Positions 52,229-59,410 of a stretch of 64,000 nt of DNA are shown one piece after another. Origin of the DNA: Kofleriaceae bacterium (lineage in GTDB: Bacteria; Myxococcota_A; Polyangia; Haliangiales; Haliangiaceae). The notes under the pieces were generated by a model that was given only the letters and a program-made list of their open reading frames with translations, made no database searches and was not told where the DNA came from. Location: assembly GCA_018057825.1 (NCBI GenBank), contig JAGPCY010000019.1:1-64000 (forward strand), given 5' to 3'. The stretch's first letter is position 1. The number at the start of each line of letters is the position of its first letter. A program made the translations under genes and the position numbers.

Positions 52229-53241
52229 TCGCCGACGAGCGACCGCCGCCGCGCCCACCGCCGCGCTGGGCCCGACGCTTCACGCTCTTCGCCGGCGCGC
52301 TGGCGATCGCGCTCCTGGCCTTCACGGTCCACCAGGTCGGCCCGGCGACCTTGGCCCGCGAGCTCGGCGCGATCGGCTGGTGGTTCGCGGCGCTCATCGC
52401 GATCGAGATCGTCGCCGCGCTGTGCGACGCGCTGGCGATCAGCGGCTTCCTCGGGCCGACGCCGCCGCGGTCGTCGTTCCGCCGCGTGCTCCAGGCCCAG
52501 GTCATCGGCCGCGCGATCAACCTGGTCACGCCGCTGGCGTCGGTCGGCGAGGCCACCAAGGCGACGCTGCTCATGCGCGACACCGCGAGCAGCCGCGCCG
52601 CCGCGGCGATCGGCCGCTTCGGGTTGGCCTACGTCGTCATCAACCTCGGCCTGGTGACGATCGGCGCGCCGATCTGCGCCGCGACCCTCGATCTACCGAC
52701 GTGGATGACGCGGACGTTGTGGGTCGGCACCGGGCTGGCGATCGTCTTGGTGATCGGCGCCACCACGTGGGTCCAGGCCGGCCTCCTGGCGTCGGCGGTC
52801 GGCGCCCTGGCCCGCCTGCGGCTGATCTCGGCCGAGCGCGCCGCCGGCTGGCGCGACCGCGGGGCGCGCTTCGACGAGGAGCTGCGCGGCGGCGGCGGCC
52901 TGCGCGGCTGGTGGCCGGCGCTGTTCGCCGCGATCTCGAAGCTCTTGCAGTGGCTGGCGGCGTGGATCGTGCTCTACGCCAACGGCGCGGCGCCGCCCCT
53001 CGACGTGATGGCGGCCCTGGCCACCGCCGGCACGGTGGTCAACATCGTCGCCAACATCGTGCCGCTCGGCCTGGGCGTCGCCGAGGGCGGGACCGCGGCG
53101 CTCATGGCCGCCCTCGGTCAACCCGCCAGCCTGGGGGTCACGATCGCCCTGGCCCGGCGCGCGGTCCACCTGGTCTACGCCGGCTTCGGCCTGACCTTGC
53201 TCGTCACCGTCGAGGCCACGCCGTGGCGCAAGCGATCGTGA
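52225..53241 (+). CDS. Flippase-like membrane protein (LPG synthase TM / YbhN family), 338 aa
   Basis: This protein has eight or so membrane helices: FTLFAGALAIALLAFTVHQVG, WFAALIAIEIVAALCDALAISGF, FGLAYVVINLGLVTIG, GLAIVLVIGATTWVQAGLLA, LLQWLAAWIVLYANGA and MAALATAGTVVNIVANIVPLGLGVAEGG, plus C-terminal ones. The family signature of UPF0104/lysylphosphatidylglycerol-synthase TM proteins is present: R-A-I-N-L-V-T-P-L-A-S-V-G-E-A and the G-L-G-V-A-E-G-G block. Such proteins are thought to move lipids or lipid-linked substrates. It is translationally coupled to the upstream lipoprotein gene, so the two probably work together on the envelope. Confidence 0.85.
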   Translation: MIADERPPPRPPPRWARRFTLFAGALAIALLAFTVHQVGPATLARELGAIGWWFAALIAIEIVAALCDALAISGFLGPTPPRSSFRRVLQAQVIGRAINLVTPLASVGEATKATLLMRDTASSRAAAAIGRFGLAYVVINLGLVTIGAPICAATLDLPTWMTRTLWVGTGLAIVLVIGATTWVQAGLLASAVGALARLRLISAERAAGWRDRGARFDEELRGGGGLRGWWPALFAAISKLLQWLAAWIVLYANGAAPPLDVMAALATAGTVVNIVANIVPLGLGVAEGGTAALMAALGQPASLGVTIALARRAVHLVYAGFGLTLLVTVEATPWRKRS

Positions 53242-53275
53242 TGGCCGCTGGCGAGATTGGCGGTAACGTGCGGCC

Positions 53276-54136
53276 ATGCGCCGCCTCGCCGCCCTCGCCC
53301 TCGCCCTGACCCTCGCCGCCTGCGGAGGCGACGACGGCGACGACGCGCCGCGCCCGGTCGACTTCGGCGGCGACCGCCCGGTTGGCCTCCAGGTCCCGAC
53401 CGACTTCGATCCCGGCCGCGAGTACCCGCTGCTCATCGTCCTCCACGGCTACGGCGCCAGCGGCGGCATCCAGCAGGGCTACTTTCGGCTGGGCGACGCC
53501 GCCACCGCGCGCCAGCGCCTGATCCTCGCGCCCGAGGGCACGCTCGATCCGGGCGGGCGCCAGTTCTGGAACGCCGGGCCGACCTGCTGCGATTTCGGCG
53601 GCGTCGGTGTCGACGATGTCGGCTACCTGGGCGGCCTGATCGACGACGTCCGCGCCGCCTACCCGGTCGCGCGGGTGGAGCTTATCGGCCACTCCAACGG
53701 CGCGTTCATGGCCTACCGCCTGGCGTGCGAGCGCGCCGACGTCGTCGCCGCGATCGCCGGGCTGGCCGGCCACGCCACCACGCTGCCCTGTACCCCGAGC
53801 GCGCCGGTCAGCGTGCTGCACCTCCACGGCGACGCCGACGAGACCGTGCCCTACGAGACCGGGACCTTTAACGGCGTGACCTCGCCGGGTGCGGTCGACA
53901 GCATCACCGGCTGGGCCACCCGCAACGGCTGCACCGGCGCCCTGGCCGCGAGCGGGATGAAGAACGTCGACGGCGGTCAGCCCGGCGCCGAGGCGATCGC
54001 GACCGCGGCCGGCGGCTGCCCGACCGGCGGCGCCGCCGAGCTGTGGACGATCCCCGGCGGCACCCACATCCCGCCGATCGACCCCGGCTTCCCCGAGCTG
54101 GTGCTGGGCTGGTTCGACGCCAACGCCCGGCCCTGA
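53276..54136 (+). CDS. PHB-depolymerase/LpqC-like esterase lipoprotein, 286 aa
   Basis: The protein carries signal MRRLAALALALTLAAC with lipobox LAAC and an alpha/beta-hydrolase fold. The N-terminal strand is REYPLLIVLHGYGASGG. The nucleophile Ser140 sits in VELIGHSNGAFMAYRLA (G-H-S-N-G-A), HLHGDADETVPYE carries the Asp, and the C-terminal GGTHIPPI carries the catalytic His. The arrangement and the GHSNGA elbow match the polyhydroxybutyrate depolymerase/feruloyl esterase-like family. Two Cys pairs (TCCDF, CERADV/CTPS) may form disulfides. Substrate in this organism unknown. It may be co-transcribed with the two upstream genes. Confidence 0.88.
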   Translation: MRRLAALALALTLAACGGDDGDDAPRPVDFGGDRPVGLQVPTDFDPGREYPLLIVLHGYGASGGIQQGYFRLGDAATARQRLILAPEGTLDPGGRQFWNAGPTCCDFGGVGVDDVGYLGGLIDDVRAAYPVARVELIGHSNGAFMAYRLACERADVVAAIAGLAGHATTLPCTPSAPVSVLHLHGDADETVPYETGTFNGVTSPGAVDSITGWATRNGCTGALAASGMKNVDGGQPGAEAIATAAGGCPTGGAAELWTIPGGTHIPPIDPGFPELVLGWFDANARP

Positions 54137-54137
54137 T

Positions 54138-54665
54138 TCACGGCGCGCAGGCCGCGCCCCAGCGGGTGCAGCGACCGTCGCTCCACTGCTCGCAGGTGCG
54201 GTGTTGACCGTCGCGCGGATCGAACGCGCAGCCGCCGGCCGGCGTGCAGCTCGCGCCGAAGCTGGCGCACGCGCCCTCGCTGGGCTGGGCGCACGCGCGG
54301 TACCGCTGGCTGGCCGGATCGAACATGCAGCCGTCGGCCGGCGCGCACCGCGGCCCGAAGTGAAAGCACGCGCCCGCGCCCGACGCGGTGCAGACCTGAT
54401 AGGTGCCGCCGGTGACGGTGCCGGCGTGGAAGACGCAGCTCGGCGCCGGGCAGCTCGTCGGGGTCGCGCCGCGCACCGGCGGCGTCGGATCGCGATCGCC
54501 GCCGCCACCGCCGTCGGGCGGCGGTCGGGTCGGGCCGCCGGAGCCGCTGCCACCGCCACCGCCGGTTGGGCCTCCACTCACGCCTCCGCCCGCGGTCGGT
54601 GCGCGCGGCGTCGCCGACGGACAGCCGAGGAGCGCGATCAGGGCGAGCGCGAACGCGCGAGGCAT
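54138..54665 (-). CDS. Cys-rich lipoprotein, 175 aa
   Basis: MPRAFALALIALLGC gives lipobox LLGC. A long Gly/Pro/Ser linker (TAGGGVSGGPTGGGGGSGSGG) is followed by three related Cys modules with the pattern C-x-F-D-x-[RA]-x-x-Q-x-x-R-x-C and C-x-x-[FW]-G-x-x-C (CMFDPASQRYRACAQPSEGACASFGASC; CAFDPRDGQHRTCEQWSDGRCTRWGAAC). The modules are probably disulfide-stabilised and duplicated. Function unknown. It is convergent with the esterase gene; its 5' side carries the left 29-bp direct repeat of the accessory cassette. Confidence 0.8.
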   Translation of the reverse strand: MPRAFALALIALLGCPSATPRAPTAGGGVSGGPTGGGGGSGSGGPTRPPPDGGGGGDRDPTPPVRGATPTSCPAPSCVFHAGTVTGGTYQVCTASGAGACFHFGPRCAPADGCMFDPASQRYRACAQPSEGACASFGASCTPAGGCAFDPRDGQHRTCEQWSDGRCTRWGAACAP

Positions 54666-54706
54666 CGGCTCGAAGCTACCGCGGTGGTCTCGGCGGCGCC
54701 AGCCGT

Positions 54707-54735
54707 GGCCGCCGCGCCAGCCCGCGCCGGGGCTC
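54707..54735. repeat. Left 29-bp direct repeat bounding the 54.7-59.3 kb cassette
   Basis: Begins GGCCGCCGCG and ends CCGGGGCTC; it is identical over all 29 bases to 59335-59363 and in the same orientation. The bases flanking the two copies differ on both sides. It may be an attachment site, the remains of a transposition or recombination event, or a dispersed repeat used for recombination. Confidence 0.85.
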
Positions 54736-54779
54736 GGGCGCGAGGGCCCCCCCGGGGCGATGGAGCGCGGTAGGCTACC

Positions 54780-55183
54780 GTGGTGACGTGCGCAACCGTA
54801 GCCGTCGTCGGTGAATCGCCTGGCGAGCCGGACGTGGTGGAGCAAGGGCCACTCGACCTCGTGGCGGCCTCTGCGGCGCTGCGCACGTGGGCTACGGTCT
54901 CGATCGAGCGAGGCACCCAGGCGGTCCGCGAGCAGCAGGAGCGGCTGCGCGACGCCGGTGTGGTCGATGTCGAGGGACGCCGTGTTGTGGACCTTCCATC
55001 GACCTCGTGCATGTCTACGGCACCTGTTCACACCTCGTCGCAGCGCGAGCCGATGAGGGCGGCGCCCCTCGCCGATTTGCGCTCGAACGAAACTTCCTGT
55101 CGTACGGGTACGACGCGGAGGATCGGTTCTTCGCGCGTCCGGTAAACGGGTTCGGCGGCGTGACCGCGGCGGCGACCCGCTGA
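54780..55183 (+). pseudogene. Small gene interrupted by a frameshift
   Basis: Two frames both look coding but in sequence. The first (GTG at 54780) reads VTCATVAVVGESPGEPDVVEQGPLDLVAASAALRTWATVSIERGTQAVREQQERLRDAGVVDVEGRRVVD. Near 54990 the sense shifts to another frame reading IDLVHVYGTCSHLVAARADEGGAPRRFALERNFLSYGYDAEDRFFARPVNGFGG, ending at a TGA (55181-55183). A single-base indel would join them. Whether this is a decayed gene or a sequencing error cannot be told. No family recognised. It is inside the direct-repeat-bounded cassette, divergent from nothing but convergent with the DUF262 gene. Confidence 0.5.
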
Positions 55184-55191
55184 AGCCCGAC

Positions 55192-56802
55192 TCATCCGTC
55201 GTCCCGGCTACGCGTCCTCTTCGTCGCGGGGCCGTCGAGATCGTAGCGCTGCGTGATCTCGTTGATGAACTGCTCCTCCTGCGCAGCGATCGCACTGAGG
55301 CGGGCATTGATGAAGCCATCCCAGTTCCCGGCGCGCGCAAGATCCATGGCGCCATCGGGAATCAGCTGCGCCGCAGCTTCCTGTGGCGTCACCTGGCCAC
55401 CCAACACGCGCTGCCTGAGGTGCGGAGAATCGTCGGGCGCGCACAGGAACCGATTCCCCGGACTCGACGAGGTCTCTCTAGACAACATTCGACGTGGAAC
55501 GAGCGCGACCATCGCGTTCCTGCCGAACTTGGCGAGCATCTCGAACGGGTCCGCCGCCGATGGATCAGCTCCCTGGATGTTGCGCGCGAGCATCAGCGCG
55601 ATCGCCTTGACGCGAACGGCACGAAAGTCCGCGCTCGCAGGCACCGGGCGCACGCGGAACTTCGAGGCCCCGGACCACCGGATATTCCCGTGTTTCACGG
55701 CGGCACGGAGATCGCGGATCGCGACGCCGATCCGGTACCCGCTCAGGCCGGCGAACATCTCGCCGTAAGTGGTGATCCAAAACCAATCGGCCAGGATCTG
55801 GCGCACGTCCTTCTTCCTCTGCGCGGTGCGGATCGCATCCGCCATGAGGATGGCTTGGTGCGAGTAGGGGACCAGGCTCCAGCCGTGAACACCGCACTCC
55901 TCGCGCAGGAGCTCAGCGACCTGCGCGACGTGGTCGAACGCTCGCTCGAGCGCTGCCGGTTCGCCTTTGAGCAGATCGCTGACCTGCTCCACGGACTCCT
56001 CGTAGAGGTCGAGATCGGCCTCGGCCTTGACGACCTTCAGGATGTCCTCGAACTCGATGTCGCCCCAGCCGAGTGGCTGCAGCAGCTCGCCGCGCAGCGA
56101 CTCGATCCGTTCGCGGAGTTCGAAGGTCGGCGACCACGTAAGCGCGTGGATCATGTCCGCCTCCCCCATCCGCACGCCTTGGCTGTTCAGCAAGTTGAAC
56201 GTGCGCGCCGCCACGTCGAACTCGTCGCTGACGATCGGGATCACCGGCACCTTGTACTCGCGGAACGCCTTGGCCAGCTCGTCCGAGCGTTCGACCCACG
56301 TATCCGCATGCGGCCCCTTGAGCTTCCGTTGGAACTTGAGCAGGGAGAGGCTATCCGGCAAGGCGCGAACGGGCACGACCTGTGGCTGTGACTCTGGGTC
56401 GTAGGACTCAACGAACGCCTGGTCCTCCAGATCATAGCCGATCGGGGGCCGGGCTGCCTCTTCGCCGCGGTTCCCAAAGCCACGCAGCGCAGCGAACATC
56501 GTGCTGAGACGCTGCAAGCCATCGAGCAGGTACTCGCGTGGCTGACCGTCGGCGGGTTTGGGGAGCTTGTGACCGGCCAGCTCCGTCTCCCACCGGATGC
56601 GATCCTTTGACGTCCGCCACACCATGATAGCGCCCATCGGGATCCCGTCCTTGACGCTACGCAGTAGCTCTGCCTGACGATCCCACTCCCACACGAGCGG
56701 TCGCTGGAACCTCGGGATCAACAGCTTCCCTTCGCCAATCGAGTCGATCAGCTGGTACAGGTACTGGATGATCGGTTCGGAGGTCTGGGCTGGTCCGCGC
56801 AT
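55192..56802 (-). CDS. DUF262 family protein, 536 aa
   Basis: A DUF262 (GmrSD N-terminal-like) domain occupies the first part: QLIDSIGEGKLLIPRFQRPLVWEWDRQAELLRSV (about 18-50), then IPMGAIMVWR and the catalytic-type D-G-x-Q-R-L-S-T motif as LLDGLQRLSTMFAAL (about 92-107). The second half is helical (AERAFDHVAQVAELLREECG; DWFWITTYGEMFAGLSGY). The D-G-Q-Q-R-L-type site is linked to nucleotide-dependent or nuclease function in GmrSD restriction systems against modified phage DNA. It is the third gene of a compact operon, 3 bases after the TOPRIM-like gene, with lower-GC codon use than the surroundings. Confidence 0.88.
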   Translation of the reverse strand: MRGPAQTSEPIIQYLYQLIDSIGEGKLLIPRFQRPLVWEWDRQAELLRSVKDGIPMGAIMVWRTSKDRIRWETELAGHKLPKPADGQPREYLLDGLQRLSTMFAALRGFGNRGEEAARPPIGYDLEDQAFVESYDPESQPQVVPVRALPDSLSLLKFQRKLKGPHADTWVERSDELAKAFREYKVPVIPIVSDEFDVAARTFNLLNSQGVRMGEADMIHALTWSPTFELRERIESLRGELLQPLGWGDIEFEDILKVVKAEADLDLYEESVEQVSDLLKGEPAALERAFDHVAQVAELLREECGVHGWSLVPYSHQAILMADAIRTAQRKKDVRQILADWFWITTYGEMFAGLSGYRIGVAIRDLRAAVKHGNIRWSGASKFRVRPVPASADFRAVRVKAIALMLARNIQGADPSAADPFEMLAKFGRNAMVALVPRRMLSRETSSSPGNRFLCAPDDSPHLRQRVLGGQVTPQEAAAQLIPDGAMDLARAGNWDGFINARLSAIAAQEEQFINEITQRYDLDGPATKRTRSRDDG

Positions 56803-56805
56803 CGT

Positions 56806-57795
56806 TCACCGCATCCGCGCAATCAGATCGAGGACGACTGGGCGCAGTTCGTCCCAGCCGGTGTCACGGCGGAGATCCGCCTCGGTGACCACGCCCTGCT
56901 GATACAGGTCTCCGATGTCCGAGCCGAATCCGGCGTCAAGCGTCCGCCGAGAGTCGTCGGGCACGTCGTCATATAGCGTCCCTGGCGAGTCTGCCGAGTT
57001 CGCGATCCTCGCCACATCGCCCGCAAACCCTTCCTTCATGTTGTAGTAGTGGCGCTGGTCTTCGCTGAGGTCCACAAACGCGCGAACCTTCGCCAAGCGC
57101 TCTTCGCGGACGCGCCGGTTCGCCTGATTCGCTGCCCAGGCCATCAACGCGGGACGAGGCAGGTAGCTCTCCATGTAGCGGCGACCGAGTTGGTAGTGCG
57201 CAACCCGGGCTGACGCGATCCGAAGCCGCTCGGCGTCCCGGCTCGGTTGACCAGGTTGCATGGCGTCGCTGTCGAACATGAGCCAGAGGCGATGCCGAGT
57301 TGCCGGACTCGCGGCGTCCTGCGTGACTCGCCTTGTCATCGACCCAAGGCCGCCGCCGTGGTCGATCCTGATGAACCCCAGCGCTGCGCGACGATCGAAG
57401 AAGCGCCGCTCCTCGTCGGTCATCATGCGGGCGAGGAAGCCGCGATCTGAGACCTGGTCCTCGAGCAGCACGACCAACGGCCGCTCCAAGAACTGACGGG
57501 CATCGTTGAGGTGCAGCCTGATGGGGCTGTCCTCGAAGTCCGATGCACTCGCGCACGTTACCTCGACGACCGTGTGCGAAGGCTCCAGAACCTCGGCCTG
57601 CGCGCTGACTTCGAGCGCGACACGGATCTCCTCACGAAGCCCCTCTGCCTGCTGCGACACCCACGCCTCCACGTGAGGATGGCTTTCGTCGAACTCGACT
57701 CGGTGGCGATCGTCGATCGCGTGGCTGATCAATGTGACGAGCAATGCGTTCTGAACTGGCGGAGCGAAGACGTCCGGACGCAAGACGACCTTCAC
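56806..57795 (-). CDS. TOPRIM-like protein, 329 aa
   Basis: A GTG at 57795 overlaps the ATPase stop (GTGA). The central region has the TOPRIM acid pattern: Glu112 after a hydrophobic strand (PLVVLLEDQVSD), a Gly-rich turn (IDHGGGLGSM, 144-152), and Asp175-x-Asp177 after a second strand (HRLWLMFDSDAMQ). This is the layout of OLD-type and AriB-like nucleases that act with ABC-type ATPases. The N-terminal 90 residues and C-terminal 130 residues are helical and specific to the family. No other nuclease motif is present. It is likely the nuclease component of the three-gene system; this rests on motif spacing, not on a confirmed domain match. Confidence 0.72.
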   Translation of the reverse strand: MKVVLRPDVFAPPVQNALLVTLISHAIDDRHRVEFDESHPHVEAWVSQQAEGLREEIRVALEVSAQAEVLEPSHTVVEVTCASASDFEDSPIRLHLNDARQFLERPLVVLLEDQVSDRGFLARMMTDEERRFFDRRAALGFIRIDHGGGLGSMTRRVTQDAASPATRHRLWLMFDSDAMQPGQPSRDAERLRIASARVAHYQLGRRYMESYLPRPALMAWAANQANRRVREERLAKVRAFVDLSEDQRHYYNMKEGFAGDVARIANSADSPGTLYDDVPDDSRRTLDAGFGSDIGDLYQQGVVTEADLRRDTGWDELRPVVLDLIARMR

Positions 57796-59075
57796 GCGAT
57801 GCCCTTCTGCTTGCGGATCTTGAGCAGCTCCCGCGCTTGGACGAGATCTTCGGAGAACACTCCGGGTGGCCAGCCGGCGCCCTGAGGACGCGCCGCGTCA
57901 TCGAACACGATCGTGTCGACGACGCTCCCGGTATGGAGAGTCTTGACCCAGTGCACGATCACCTTGTCAGGCGCCAGCTCACCTTTTGCGATCGCGATCT
58001 GTACGCGAAGGAGGAAGTTCTCCGAATGGGTCTCGATCACGCATTGCGGTCCGTCTTCGGCACTCGCGAGGTCGCAGAAGAACTTGGCGAGGGCGGCGTG
58101 CGCCGCCGGGTGCAAGTGAAGCTCCGGGTGTTCGACGGCCAGCACCGAATCGGTAGCGAGCCGTCCGAGCTTCGCAAGTGCGCCGAGAACGACCACGGGG
58201 AGGAGCTGTGCCATACCCTCGCCCGTATCGACCACGGGCACCTCGACCGGCGGAGTTGCGTTCCCCGCAGTAATCACCAAGGAGTATTGCTCCTCACCCG
58301 CCATCGCGTACCGTTTCACCGCGATCTGGTGGTTCGTGATCTTCGCGAACGCCGCCGACACCGCGTCCACGAGCGCACCATCCACGATCGCATCGTGGGC
58401 GAGGTAGTCCCCGGCGTTGAGGCCGTCGGGTGCGAGCCGCGTCGGAGGCACACCGAAGCGTGCGAGTCGCGGCGGCACCGCTCGGAGCGAAGCGAGCCAG
58501 TGGACGCGATCGCGCAGCCCGTGGAAGGCATCAGCGGCGACATCAACGATCGCTTGCGCTTGGTCGAGCGTCCCCGTGCGAGGCACGGGCGCGATGCCGC
58601 GGAACGGGATCGGCAACGTGCCGATCGTCGCTCCGTCATGAGTCACTTCGTACTCGCGGGCCCGGGCGCCCAGCGAGGCCGGGTCGGCGTTCCAGACTGC
58701 TTCGACCCGACCATCCGGCGTCTGGATCGCGAGATCCTCGACGACCTGAAGCTGCCGCTCGGGGACATCGCGCACGCTGGTCTCGATCGTGAGTGGCCCG
58801 CGCGAGTCACGCCACTCCAGCCCGACCCTCATCGTTGGCGACGTGGTGTGCCGCGAGAGGACATCGCGGAACGACGCGCCGCGCGCGGCTGGTGAGTCAA
58901 ACGCGAGCGGCGCTAGCTGTTCCCCCGACGATGCCGCGGCGATGGGGAGGAACCGTAGGAGCGCGCTCTTGCCCCCGCTATTGTAGCCGAAGAACAACGT
59001 GAGCGCGCGGAGCTCCAGCCGCGTCGGTTGGGCGAACGCGCGGTAGTTCTCGACCGAGAACCGAGTTAGCCGCAT
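57792..59075 (-). CDS. AAA/ABC-type ATPase (OLD/DUF3696-like), 427 aa
   Basis: First gene of the operon. Walker A is FGYNSGGKSALLRF (G30-S37); the ABC signature is DTGEGMAQLLP (283-293); Walker B is VLAVEHPELHLHP with Glu315; the switch His is His350 in IETHSENF. The L-R-A-L-T-L-F-F-G-Y-N-S-G-G-K-S start is typical of the SMC/RecF/OLD-like group whose members serve as sensors or motors in anti-phage systems. No C-terminal TOPRIM is fused; that function is supplied by the next gene. It overlaps that gene by 4 bases. Confidence 0.9.
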   Translation of the reverse strand: MRLTRFSVENYRAFAQPTRLELRALTLFFGYNSGGKSALLRFLPIAAASSGEQLAPLAFDSPAARGASFRDVLSRHTTSPTMRVGLEWRDSRGPLTIETSVRDVPERQLQVVEDLAIQTPDGRVEAVWNADPASLGARAREYEVTHDGATIGTLPIPFRGIAPVPRTGTLDQAQAIVDVAADAFHGLRDRVHWLASLRAVPPRLARFGVPPTRLAPDGLNAGDYLAHDAIVDGALVDAVSAAFAKITNHQIAVKRYAMAGEEQYSLVITAGNATPPVEVPVVDTGEGMAQLLPVVVLGALAKLGRLATDSVLAVEHPELHLHPAAHAALAKFFCDLASAEDGPQCVIETHSENFLLRVQIAIAKGELAPDKVIVHWVKTLHTGSVVDTIVFDDAARPQGAGWPPGVFSEDLVQARELLKIRKQKGIA

Positions 59076-59081
59076 TGGTGG

Positions 59082-59110
59082 ACCTTACCCGCTTCAGTGT
59101 GAGCCATCAA
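59082..59110 (-). promoter_or_regulatory. Candidate promoter of the ATPase-TOPRIM-DUF262 operon
   Basis: On the minus strand, TTGATG and TAAGGT are separated by 17 bases, close to -35/-10 spacing, in the more A/T-rich patch just upstream of the ATPase start. The match to the consensus is only partial. The rest of 59111-59410 holds a G run (59230s) and the right direct repeat, and no gene. Confidence 0.25.
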
Positions 59111-59334
59111 CGTCACCGAGTCTTCGACGGTTCCGACGAGAGCCGAATGCGAGCGAGGCAGCGGGCGAGCCGGTGGCTGACCACGAGCTCGCGCACGTAG
59201 GAACCGAGACGAAGAGCGGCCGCCTACGCGGGGGGGGGCGTAGGCGTCGAGGTCGTCGGGCGGGTCAAGGGCGCCGGGCCAGCGGGGGACCTGGGGCGGG
59301 GCGCGGGCGCGGGCGACCGTGGGCGGCTCGGTGG

Positions 59335-59363
59335 GGCCGCCGCGCCAGCCCGCGCCGGGGCTC
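59335..59363. repeat. Right 29-bp direct repeat bounding the cassette
   Basis: Identical to 54707-54735. It lies 48 bases upstream of the next chromosomal gene (59411), so the whole insertion sits between two chromosomal lipoprotein genes without breaking either. Confidence 0.85.
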
Positions 59364-59410
59364 AACTCGACGACACCCACCCCGGCCCCGACTCGCGGTA
59401 GGGTCGCGCC

